Positions 1 to 6,067 of a stretch of DNA of 64,000 nt are shown here, in pieces. The notes under the pieces were generated by a model. The model saw only the letters and a list, made by a program, of their open reading frames with translations, did no database searches and was not told the DNA's origin. How positions within the stretch are numbered: position 1 is the stretch's first letter; each line of letters starts with the position of its first letter. The stretch is from an uncultured Lachnospiraceae bacterium (GTDB lineage: Bacteria > Bacillota > Clostridia > Lachnospirales > Lachnospiraceae). Location of the stretch: the NCBI GenBank assembly GCA_910585545.1, contig CAJUFN010000001.1:62001-126000 (forward strand). The letters run 5' to 3'. Position numbers and translations under genes: made by a program.

Positions 1-1
1 C

Positions 2-694
2 GGAGTTTCTACGGAAAAGATGGCGAAACTTACAGCAGGAGATTATTTCCGTGATTTTACAGGACCTCTTGGATGTGCGTCTGAGTTTGTCTCGGAAGAT
101 ATCGAAGTATTGAAAAATAAAAAATTCTTGTTTGTAGCCGGTGGTGTCGGAGCAGCGCCTGTATATCCACAGGTAAAATGGCTTCATGAACATGGGATTC
201 AGGCAGATGTTATCGTTGGCTCTAAGACGAAGGATATGCTTATCTTAGAAGACGAGATGAAAGCGGTTGCAGGTAATTATTATCCATGTACCGATGATGG
301 CTCTTACGGTCATGCGGGTATGGTTACAACGAAGATTGAACAGCTTGTAAAAGAAGAAGGAAAGAAATATGATGTCTGTGTTGCGATCGGACCAATGATC
401 ATGATGAAATTTGTCTGCATTATGACAAAACAGCTGGAAATTCCTACGATTGTCAGCATGAATCCAATTATGGTTGACGGTACAGGTATGTGTGGTGCAT
501 GCCGTTTACGTGTGGGGGATGAAATTAAGTTTGCGTGTGTAGACGGACCTGAGTTTGACGGACATCTTGTAAACTTTGATGAAGCAATGAAAAGACAGCA
601 GATGTATCGGACACAGGAAGGAAGAGCTTTGTTGAAATTACAGGAAGGCGATACCCATCATGGTGGATGTGGTCATTGTGGAGGTGACGAATAA
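2..694 (+). CDS. nfnA: NfnA-type NADH-dependent ferredoxin:NADP+ oxidoreductase alpha subunit, 5' part missing
   Basis: The reading frame is open to the left window edge (first full codon at base 2), so the N-terminus is outside and an internal ATG at 20 is not the start. The visible 231 residues match the FAD/NAD-binding reductase fold of the dihydroorotate dehydrogenase electron-transfer family: the FTGPLG flavin-site motif, a GGVGAAP nucleotide-binding loop and a C-terminal CGACRLRVG segment that would ligate a [2Fe-2S] cluster. The tail GGCGHCGGDE is His/Cys-rich. The family pairs with NfnB to bifurcate electrons between NADPH, NAD+ and ferredoxin in the cytoplasm. The stop overlaps the nfnB start by one base, which supports a translationally coupled complex. 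Sulfide dehydrogenase subunit is the other common name for this family. Confidence 0.88.
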   Translation, partial: GVSTEKMAKLTAGDYFRDFTGPLGCASEFVSEDIEVLKNKKFLFVAGGVGAAPVYPQVKWLHEHGIQADVIVGSKTKDMLILEDEMKAVAGNYYPCTDDGSYGHAGMVTTKIEQLVKEEGKKYDVCVAIGPMIMMKFVCIMTKQLEIPTIVSMNPIMVDGTGMCGACRLRVGDEIKFACVDGPEFDGHLVNFDEAMKRQQMYRTQEGRALLKLQEGDTHHGGCGHCGGDE

Positions 695-2082
695 TGGACG
701 TATTAAAGAAAGTACCAGTCAGAGAGCAGGAGCCAAAGGTTCGTGCAACGAACTTTGAAGAAGTGTGTCTTGGATATAATAAAGAAGAAGCAATGGAAGA
801 GGCAGGAAGATGTATTAATTGTAAGAATGCAAAATGTATCGAAGGATGTCCGGTATCCATTAATATTCCAAAATTTATTTCTGAAGTGAAAGAAGGAAAT
901 ATTGAGGAAGCATATAAAACTATTGGTAAATCATCTGCGCTTCCGGCAGTCTGCGGCCGTGTATGTCCACAGGAATCTCAATGTGAAGGAAGATGTATTC
1001 GTGGGATCAAGGGCGAACCGGTATCGATCGGTAAATTGGAAAGATTTGTGGCAGACTATGCGTTGGAAAACGACATCAAACCAGAGAAGGCAGAGCATAC
1101 TAACGGACACAAAGTGGCTGTTATCGGTTCCGGTCCGGCAGGCCTTACCTGCGCAGGAGACCTTGCAAAATTAGGATATGAAGTAACTGTATTTGAAGCG
1201 CTTCATGAACTTGGCGGCGTACTTGTATACGGAATTCCGGAGTTTAGACTTCCAAAGCATGCGGTTGTTGCAAAAGAGATTGATAAAGTAAAAGAATTAG
1301 GCGTAAAATTTGAGACCAATGTGGTTATCGGAAAGTCTACAACGATTGATCAGTTGATCGAAGAAGAAGGATTTGAAGCGGTATTTATCGGTTCCGGTGC
1401 AGGCCTTCCAAAATTCATGGGAATTCCAGGCGAAAATGCAAACGGTGTATTTTCTGCAAATGAATATCTTACAAGAAGCAATCTTATGAAAGCCTTCGAT
1501 GATTCTTACGATACACCGATTGCTGCAGGTAAAAAAGTTGCAGTAGTTGGCGGCGGTAATGTTGCAATGGATGCAGCAAGAACTGCTCTTCGCCTTGGTG
1601 CAGAGGTACATATTGTATATCGTAGAAGTGAAGCGGAGCTTCCGGCAAGGGTGGAAGAAGTTCATCATGCAAAAGAAGAGGGCATTATATTTAATTTACT
1701 TACAAATCCAAAAGAAATCCTTGTAGACGAAAATGGATGGGTAAAAGGAATGCGTGTCGTAGAGATGGAGCTTGGAGAACCAGATGCATCCGGAAGAAGA
1801 CGTCCGGTTGAAAAGGCTGGATCCGATTATGAAATCGAAGTAGATACTGTTATCATGTCACTTGGTACATCACCGAACCCATTGATTTCTTCTACAACAG
1901 AAGGTCTGGAGATAAATAAATGGAAATGTATTGTTGCAGAGGAAGCGAACGGACAGACGACAAAAGAAGGTGTCTATGCCGGCGGTGACGCAGTAACAGG
2001 GGCTGCTACAGTAATTCTTGCTATGGGAGCAGGAAAAGCAGGGGCAGAGGGTATCCATGAGTACCTTTCTTCCAAAAAATAA
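694..2082 (+). CDS. nfnB: NfnB / glutamate-synthase-small-subunit-like flavoprotein (gltA-type)
   Basis: 462 aa, the usual length for NfnB and stand-alone glutamate synthase small-chain homologues. The N-terminal iron-sulfur region has Cys40, 43, 48, 52 followed by Cys87, 91, 97, 101, fitting two [4Fe-4S] clusters. The FAD Rossmann motif GSGPAG lies at 145-150, the NADPH-binding motif GGGNVAMDAA near 287, and the closing FAD motif is YAGGDAVTGAATVI. The start ATG shares one base with the nfnA stop. In the known NfnAB complex this subunit carries the bifurcating FAD and oxidises NADPH while reducing ferredoxin. With nfnA directly upstream, that role is preferred over glutamate synthase. No clear terminator follows; the next gene has its own promoter. 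Confidence 0.9.
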   Translation: MDVLKKVPVREQEPKVRATNFEEVCLGYNKEEAMEEAGRCINCKNAKCIEGCPVSINIPKFISEVKEGNIEEAYKTIGKSSALPAVCGRVCPQESQCEGRCIRGIKGEPVSIGKLERFVADYALENDIKPEKAEHTNGHKVAVIGSGPAGLTCAGDLAKLGYEVTVFEALHELGGVLVYGIPEFRLPKHAVVAKEIDKVKELGVKFETNVVIGKSTTIDQLIEEEGFEAVFIGSGAGLPKFMGIPGENANGVFSANEYLTRSNLMKAFDDSYDTPIAAGKKVAVVGGGNVAMDAARTALRLGAEVHIVYRRSEAELPARVEEVHHAKEEGIIFNLLTNPKEILVDENGWVKGMRVVEMELGEPDASGRRRPVEKAGSDYEIEVDTVIMSLGTSPNPLISSTTEGLEINKWKCIVAEEANGQTTKEGVYAGGDAVTGAATVILAMGAGKAGAEGIHEYLSSKK

Positions 2083-2106
2083 TTATGTAAATTTCCGTAA
2101 ATGTGC

Positions 2107-2135
2107 TTGAGTAAATGACATCAAAGGATTATAAT
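2107..2135 (+). promoter_or_regulatory. Vegetative promoter upstream of rubredoxin
   Basis: TTGAGT at 2107-2112, a 17-base spacer, then a perfect TATAAT at 2130-2135. It lies about 105 bases before the rubredoxin start. The -35 box matches four of six consensus positions. This would make rubredoxin a separate transcription unit from nfnAB. Confidence 0.6.
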
Positions 2136-2242
2136 GTAAAAAGTGATACAAAATATAAAGGTGATGCTTGTTCTGTATGGAATGGGAAAAACTAAAGATG
2201 TATATACTATCAATAATTTGAAAAGAAAGGCAGGTAATACAC

Positions 2243-2401
2243 ATGAAAAAATATATTTGCGAACCTTGTGGTTATGAATACGATCCAGCAGTTGGCGATC
2301 CGGATGGAGGAATCGCACCTGGAACTGCATTTGAAGATATCCCGGATGACTGGGTATGTCCAATTTGCGGAATGGGAAAAGAAGTTTTTGTAGAGGCTTA
2401 A
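2243..2401 (+). CDS. rd: Rubredoxin
   Basis: A 52-residue protein, exactly the family length. It has the two iron-binding knuckles CxxCG (Cys6, Cys9) and CPxCG (Cys39, Cys42) and the conserved DPDGGIAPGTAFEDIPDDW core. It binds a single Fe in a Cys4 site and carries one electron in the cytoplasm, typically to rubrerythrin, flavodiiron proteins or superoxide reductase in anaerobes. The start ATG follows an AAAGGCAGG ribosome binding site. It sits 160 bases after nfnB behind its own promoter and is closed by a strong hairpin terminator, so it is probably monocistronic. The link with nfnAB is redox-themed, but a direct partnership is not shown. Confidence 0.95.
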   Translation: MKKYICEPCGYEYDPAVGDPDGGIAPGTAFEDIPDDWVCPICGMGKEVFVEA

Positions 2402-2411
2402 TGACTCTGAA

Positions 2412-2437
2412 AAGTCCGGGAAATCCCGGACTTTTTT
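2412..2437 (+). terminator. Rho-independent terminator of rubredoxin
   Basis: Ten-base perfect arms at 2412-2421 and 2424-2433 (GC-rich CCGGG core) run straight into a T tract ending at 2437. It lies 11 bases after the rubredoxin stop. Confidence 0.85.
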
Positions 2438-2475
2438 ATGATATAGGAAAGTTCGTACTTTCCTATATCATAAAA
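2434..2475. repeat. Perfect 19-bp inverted repeat with 4-base loop
   Basis: Arms 2434-2452 and 2457-2475 are exactly complementary with a TCGT loop. The arm is AT-rich (core ATGATATAGGAAAGT). The left arm shares its first T residues with the rubredoxin terminator's T tract. It is not needed as a terminator, because a complete one precedes it, and it borders the tandem repeats that follow. Its role is unknown; it may be one end of a dispersed repeat element. Confidence 0.85.
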
Positions 2476-2484
2476 CGCTCCGCG

Positions 2485-2675
2485 AGTTACGCCCAGGTGC
2501 CGGGCAAGAGAAGCCAAGAAAGCAAGAGTTCGCCCAAACGCCGGGCGAGAGAAGCCAAGAAAGCAAGAGTTACGCCCAGGCACTGGGCGAAAGAAGCCAA
2601 TAAAGCAAGAGTTCGCCCAAACGCCGGGCGAGAAGAGCCAATAAAGCAAGAGTTCGCCCAAACGCCGGGCAAAAG
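2485..2675. repeat. Tandem 41/42-bp repeat array, 4.5 units, alternating two unit types
   Basis: Units run 2485-2526 (42), 2527-2567 (41), 2568-2609 (42), 2610-2650 (41) and a partial unit 2651-2675. Units 1 and 3 carry the AGTTACGCCCAGG form; units 2, 4 and 5 carry the AGTTCGCCCAAACGCCGGGC form. Each has a GCCC...GGGC mini-hairpin followed by a purine-rich AAGCCAA(G/T)AAAGCAAG tail. There are no unique spacers, so it is not a CRISPR array. The 424 bases between rubredoxin and rlmH hold no credible gene: both long frames across it simply translate the repeats. Confidence 0.9.
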
Positions 2676-2707
2676 ATGTAGGATACACACTCGCGTGAGC
2701 GGAAGCA

Positions 2708-2795
2708 GTCAGCAAAAGCTGACCACGCTCGGCGCGCAAAGCGTGCAAGCCCCTCATGAGTGAGGGGATGGGAGTTGAAGTGGGCTTGCCCACTT
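2708..2795. repeat. Cluster of three short hairpins closing the repeat element
   Basis: Three inverted repeats follow the tandem array: GTCAGC/GCTGAC with AAAA loop (2708-2723), CCCCTCA/TGAGGGG with TGAG loop (2750-2767), and AAGTGGGC/GCCCACTT (2778-2795). The last is followed by TATTC rather than a clean T tract, so it is at best a weak terminator. All three precede rlmH. Confidence 0.7.
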
Positions 2796-2825
2796 TATTC
2801 TATCAATAAAAATGGGGAAAAAGAT

Positions 2826-3305
2826 ATGAAAATCACGTTACTTACTGTTGGTAAGATAAAGGAAAAATATTTAAAAGATGCCATTGCCGAATACAGCAAG
2901 CGGTTAAGCAAATATTGCAAACTGGAAGTCATCGAAGTGGCAGACGAAAAAACACCGGACAATGCCAGTGAGACAGTAGAAGAAATCATACGCACGAAAG
3001 AAGCAGAGAGAATCTTAAAATATGTAAAGAAAGATGCATATATTATCACGCTCGAGATACAGGGAAAGGAGCTCTCATCAGAGGAATTCGCAGAAAAAAT
3101 AGAAAGACTCGGTATACAGGGCATTAGTCATGTGATATTTATTATCGGAGGTTCTATCGGACTTGGTGAGGAAGTACTTCAAAAGTCTGATTTTGCGCTG
3201 AGTTTTTCGCGGATGACATTTCCTCATCAATTAATGCGTGTAATACTTTTGGAGCAGATATACCGAAGTTACCGTATCATAAACGGTTCTCCATATCACA
3301 AATAA
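2826..3305 (+). CDS. rlmH: 23S rRNA (pseudouridine1915-N3)-methyltransferase RlmH
   Basis: 159 aa, the standard RlmH length. The protein begins MKITLLTVGKIKEKY, has the SAM-binding IIGGSIGLG loop, and ends with the near-invariant RIINGSPYHK. It is a SPOUT-class enzyme that methylates pseudouridine 1915 in helix 69 of 23S rRNA on assembled 70S ribosomes. I chose the ATG at 2826, because upstream in-frame codons run into the repeat element and do not resemble the family. The ribosome binding site is only a weak GGGGAAAAAG. The ABC transporter gene follows after 30 bases. Confidence 0.95.
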   Translation: MKITLLTVGKIKEKYLKDAIAEYSKRLSKYCKLEVIEVADEKTPDNASETVEEIIRTKEAERILKYVKKDAYIITLEIQGKELSSEEFAEKIERLGIQGISHVIFIIGGSIGLGEEVLQKSDFALSFSRMTFPHQLMRVILLEQIYRSYRIINGSPYHK

Positions 3306-3335
3306 TTCTTGGCATATGCTGCAAGGAGGAAGAGC

Positions 3336-4217
3336 ATGGATGCGATTAGAATAAGCAATTTGACGAAATATTATGGGAAATCAAGAGGGATTTCCGAGTT
3401 AAACTTAAAGATTAAAGAAGGAGAGTTTTTTGGCTTTATCGGACCTAATGGGGCTGGTAAATCCACAACGATTCGTACACTGTTAGGACTAATTTCTCCG
3501 ACTTCTGGAAGTGCACAGATTTTTGGAAAAGATATTAAAAAGGAAAGGGAGAAAATCTTACAAAATATCGGATATCTTCCTTCAGAAGCAGTATTCTATC
3601 CTGGAATGAAGGTTAAGGAAGTACTGACATTATCTGCGGACATGCGGAAAATGAATTGTTTAGATGCAGCCAAAAAGCTTTGTGAACGTTTGCAGCTTGA
3701 TACAAACCGCAAAGTAGACGAATTGTCTTTTGGCAACAGAAAGAAAGTCGCAATTGTCTGTGCATTGCAAAGCAATCCCAGGCTGCTCATTCTTGACGAA
3801 CCTACTGGAGGACTTGATCCGCTAATGCAGCGTGAATTTTTTGATATTTTGAGGGAACGTAACCATGCAGGGACTACCATTTTCCTATCTAGTCATGTGT
3901 TATCTGAGATTCAGCGTAACTGCACCAGAGCAGCAATCATCAGAGAAGGAAAGATTATTATTTGCGACAGTGTAGATGTACTAGCGCAAACGAATGCAAA
4001 ACGTATAACCATACATGGAAGCGTGAATCTGGATGGACTGAAGGGGATTTGTGATAAGAAAGAAATAGGTGGCGCAGTGAGTTTTCTTTATAGCGGCGAT
4101 ATCAAGGTGCTGCTTCAAAGATTGGCGGCAGGAGGGGTTTCTGATCTGAGTATCTTGGAGCCTGATTTGGAGGAAATATTTCTGCATTATTATGAAAAGG
4201 AAGGATATAGAGCATGA
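3336..4217 (+). CDS. ABC transporter ATP-binding protein (drug/bacteriocin exporter type)
   Basis: 293 aa from the ATG at 3336, preceded six bases earlier by AAGGAGGA; an in-frame ATG at 3315 lacks such a site. Walker A GPNGAGKST is at 36-44, a degenerate signature LSFGNRKKV replaces LSGGQ, Walker B is LLILDEPTGGLDP, and the H-loop is SSHVLSE. It belongs to the single-NBD exporters of the BcrA/YxlF type that energise a separate ABC-2 permease. That permease follows with a four-base ATGA overlap. Substrate unknown; no regulator or two-component system is adjacent. Confidence 0.88.
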   Translation: MDAIRISNLTKYYGKSRGISELNLKIKEGEFFGFIGPNGAGKSTTIRTLLGLISPTSGSAQIFGKDIKKEREKILQNIGYLPSEAVFYPGMKVKEVLTLSADMRKMNCLDAAKKLCERLQLDTNRKVDELSFGNRKKVAIVCALQSNPRLLILDEPTGGLDPLMQREFFDILRERNHAGTTIFLSSHVLSEIQRNCTRAAIIREGKIIICDSVDVLAQTNAKRITIHGSVNLDGLKGICDKKEIGGAVSFLYSGDIKVLLQRLAAGGVSDLSILEPDLEEIFLHYYEKEGYRA

Positions 4218-4999
4218 CAATCGTAAAACACGAACTTAGGCAAGGAAGAACCTCTTTTTTGATCTGGACCTGCGCTATTGGATTTTTATTGACAGTTTGC
4301 ATCTTTTTATTTCCGGAAATGAAGAGTGAGATGGGTGAAATCAATGACTTATTTGCTTCTATGGGTTCTTTTACAGCGGCATTTGGCATGGATAGATTAA
4401 ACTTTGGAACATTGATGGGATATTATGCTGTTGAATGCGGGAATATATTGGGACTTGGCGGTGCCTTCTATTCAGCCTTTTGTGCGGTCAATATTTTAAG
4501 CAAAGAAGAAAAAGGCCGTACGGCAGAATTCATGCTGACACATCCAGTCAGCAGAGTACGCATTATTACTGAAAAACTGACGGCAGTTTTGCTTCAGATC
4601 TCAGGTATGAACTTGATTATCTATGTTCTTTCCGTAATATCTATGTTGATCATAGGAGAAGAGATACCATGGAAGGAACTTTGCCTGCTTCATCTTGCAT
4701 ATTATCTTCTTCAAATGGAATTGGCAGGTATTTGCTTTTGTATTTCTGCGTTTATAAGAAAAGGAAGCATAGGTGCAGGTCTTGGTATTGCTGCTATTAC
4801 ATATTTTTTGAATATTATTGCAAATATAACGGAGAAAGCAAAGTTTTTAAAGTATGTGACCCCTTTTGGATATTGTGAAGGAGCGGACATCGTAACAGAA
4901 GGCAGTCTGGATGGAACAAAAATAGGTATTGGGTTGGCAATGGGAGTTATTGGGATTATAATTGCTTATCGAAAATATGCAAAGAAGGATATTTATTAA
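4214..4999 (+). CDS. ABC-2 type transporter permease
   Basis: 261 aa with about six hydrophobic segments: residues about 14-34, 58-90, 115-145, 150-178, 185-205 and 236-254. A cytoplasmic EEKGRTAEFMLTHPVSR motif is typical of ABC-2 permeases that partner soluble ATPases. It overlaps the ATPase gene by four bases (ATGA), so both are translated together. This is the membrane half of an exporter with unknown substrate. It ends 14 bases before the Dabb-domain gene, which may be co-transcribed. Confidence 0.85.
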   Translation: MTIVKHELRQGRTSFLIWTCAIGFLLTVCIFLFPEMKSEMGEINDLFASMGSFTAAFGMDRLNFGTLMGYYAVECGNILGLGGAFYSAFCAVNILSKEEKGRTAEFMLTHPVSRVRIITEKLTAVLLQISGMNLIIYVLSVISMLIIGEEIPWKELCLLHLAYYLLQMELAGICFCISAFIRKGSIGAGLGIAAITYFLNIIANITEKAKFLKYVTPFGYCEGADIVTEGSLDGTKIGIGLAMGVIGIIIAYRKYAKKDIY

Positions 5000-5013
5000 G
5001 GAGGAATTGAAAA

Positions 5014-5313
5014 ATGGTACATCATATTGTAATGTGGAAATTCAAACCGGAGATTGAAGAAGCAAGAAAGCCGGAATTAAAGAAAGCCATGAAGGAAAAT
5101 TTGGAAGGCTTGGTAGGAAAAGTTCCAGGACTTCTTACGGCAGAATTTATTGCGCAACCGATGGAATCTAGTACACATGATATCGCATTGGTGACTACAT
5201 TGGAAAAAGCAGAGGATGTGGCAGTGTATGGAGCACATAAAGAGCATGTAAAAGTGGCAGATACCTATGTGCGTCCTTATGTAACAGAAAGAGCTTGTCT
5301 GGACTATGAATAA
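5014..5313 (+). CDS. Dabb (stress-responsive A/B barrel) domain protein
   Basis: 99 aa. It begins MVHHIVMWKFKPE, the typical Dabb opening, with the following GLLTAEF strand and the DIALVTTLEKAEDVAVYGAHKEHVKVA helix-strand pattern. Dabb proteins are small ferredoxin-like dimeric barrels found in plants and bacteria. Most bacterial members have no assigned function, and some are polyketide or lactone cyclases. A good AAGGAGG site lies nine bases before the start. It is the last gene before a strong bidirectional hairpin. Confidence 0.85.
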   Translation: MVHHIVMWKFKPEIEEARKPELKKAMKENLEGLVGKVPGLLTAEFIAQPMESSTHDIALVTTLEKAEDVAVYGAHKEHVKVADTYVRPYVTERACLDYE

Positions 5314-5365
5314 AAATCATTTTACTAAAGTCCACCGGACATTTTTGTCGCATGCTTGGCAACTT

Positions 5366-5412
5366 AAACTTCGAGGAACTATGTAAATTAATATCATAGT
5401 TCCTCGAAGTTT
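5366..5412. terminator. Bidirectional terminator between convergent genes
   Basis: Perfect 18-bp arms at 5366-5383 and 5395-5412 enclose an 11-base AT loop, and both outer edges are A/T runs. It sits between the Dabb gene (plus) and the Cys-rich gene (minus) and can serve both. A weaker GTCC/GGAC hairpin with T tract lies just upstream, near 5331-5346. Confidence 0.85.
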
Positions 5413-5434
5413 TGCTATAGAAGCAAATTTATTA

Positions 5435-5836
5435 TTATTCACATTCTTCAGTCAATAATGTGATACTTTCTGCTTCGTGACACTTTTGAGAATTACAATT
5501 CTTGCAGATGTCATCGGCAGAAGCGTTAAGATAGTCTACATACGTTCCTCCAACATTGGTCTGCGCACCAAAAGTAACAGGCACTTCTACACAGAGAGTT
5601 TGGCTGATCGTAAATGTGCAGACATCATTCTTTTTTCCAGAACAGCAAGGTTCGCCGGATACAACAACAGGTTTGCCGCAGCATTTTACCGTGGCATCAC
5701 CGGCATGAGCGAAAGCCTTTACCGTAACAGGTACGCAAACGCTGATTTTTTGATATCCCGTTGTGGGACAGCCTTTTGAGTGTGTTTCGAAAGAAGAAAG
5801 TTCTAAATTGGACTCATAGTTTTCAAAATCTGACAT
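5435..5836 (-). CDS. Cys-rich small protein, possibly spore-coat related
   Basis: 133 aa, 12 cysteines, including two CC pairs and a late CKNCNSQKC cluster; no signal peptide or membrane segment. The body is made of valine/threonine-rich strands (ISVCVPVTVKAFA, CTFTISQTLCVEVPVTFGA) that look like a beta-sandwich with an internal duplicate. The style recalls clostridial Cys-rich coat proteins, but I do not recognise a named family and assign no function. It stands alone, convergent with the Dabb gene and divergent from the CotH-kinase gene. CotH homologues phosphorylate spore-coat proteins in Bacillus, so the adjacency is suggestive only. Confidence 0.7.
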   Translation of the reverse strand: MSDFENYESNLELSSFETHSKGCPTTGYQKISVCVPVTVKAFAHAGDATVKCCGKPVVVSGEPCCSGKKNDVCTFTISQTLCVEVPVTFGAQTNVGGTYVDYLNASADDICKNCNSQKCHEAESITLLTEECE

Positions 5837-5994
5837 TTTAGTTTTCCCTTCTATTTTTAGCTTTTGTATAATATATGTAATGTGGTTTGGTTAAGTGTAT
5901 GAAATCCATGAAGATTTTTCTTGTGCGAAGTGTATAATATCGTTAAAAAGTAATTGAAATTTTTATAGGAATATTATAAACTAAATATAGTAGT

Positions 5995-6028
5995 ATGTCC
6001 GAGGAATAGGCACAATAGGTACGGACAT
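5995..6028 (+). promoter_or_regulatory. Leader hairpin upstream of the CotH-kinase gene
   Basis: ATGTCCG at 5995-6001 pairs with CGGACAT at 6022-6028 around a 20-base loop that contains two AATAGG copies. It lies 40 bases before the CotH-kinase start in a 231-base intergenic stretch (5837-6067). That stretch otherwise holds only AT-rich sequence with TATAAT-like boxes lacking convincing -35 partners. No known riboswitch was recognised. Confidence 0.4.
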
Positions 6029-6067
6029 GACAGATAATGAAAAAGAAAGGTATAGGTGGTTAGAAGT

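Noticed and set aside
2485..2675. CRISPR array
   Set aside because: Units are contiguous with no unique spacers, and no cas genes are present.
2356..2793. Long open frames on both strands across the repeat region (135 and 131 codons)
   Set aside because: They are translations of the 41/42-bp repeats, have repetitive composition, no ribosome binding site, and one begins inside the rubredoxin gene.
2760..2825. Upstream in-frame start for rlmH at 2760
   Set aside because: It lies in the hairpin cluster, and RlmH proteins begin MKITLLTVGKIK, which matches ATG 2826.
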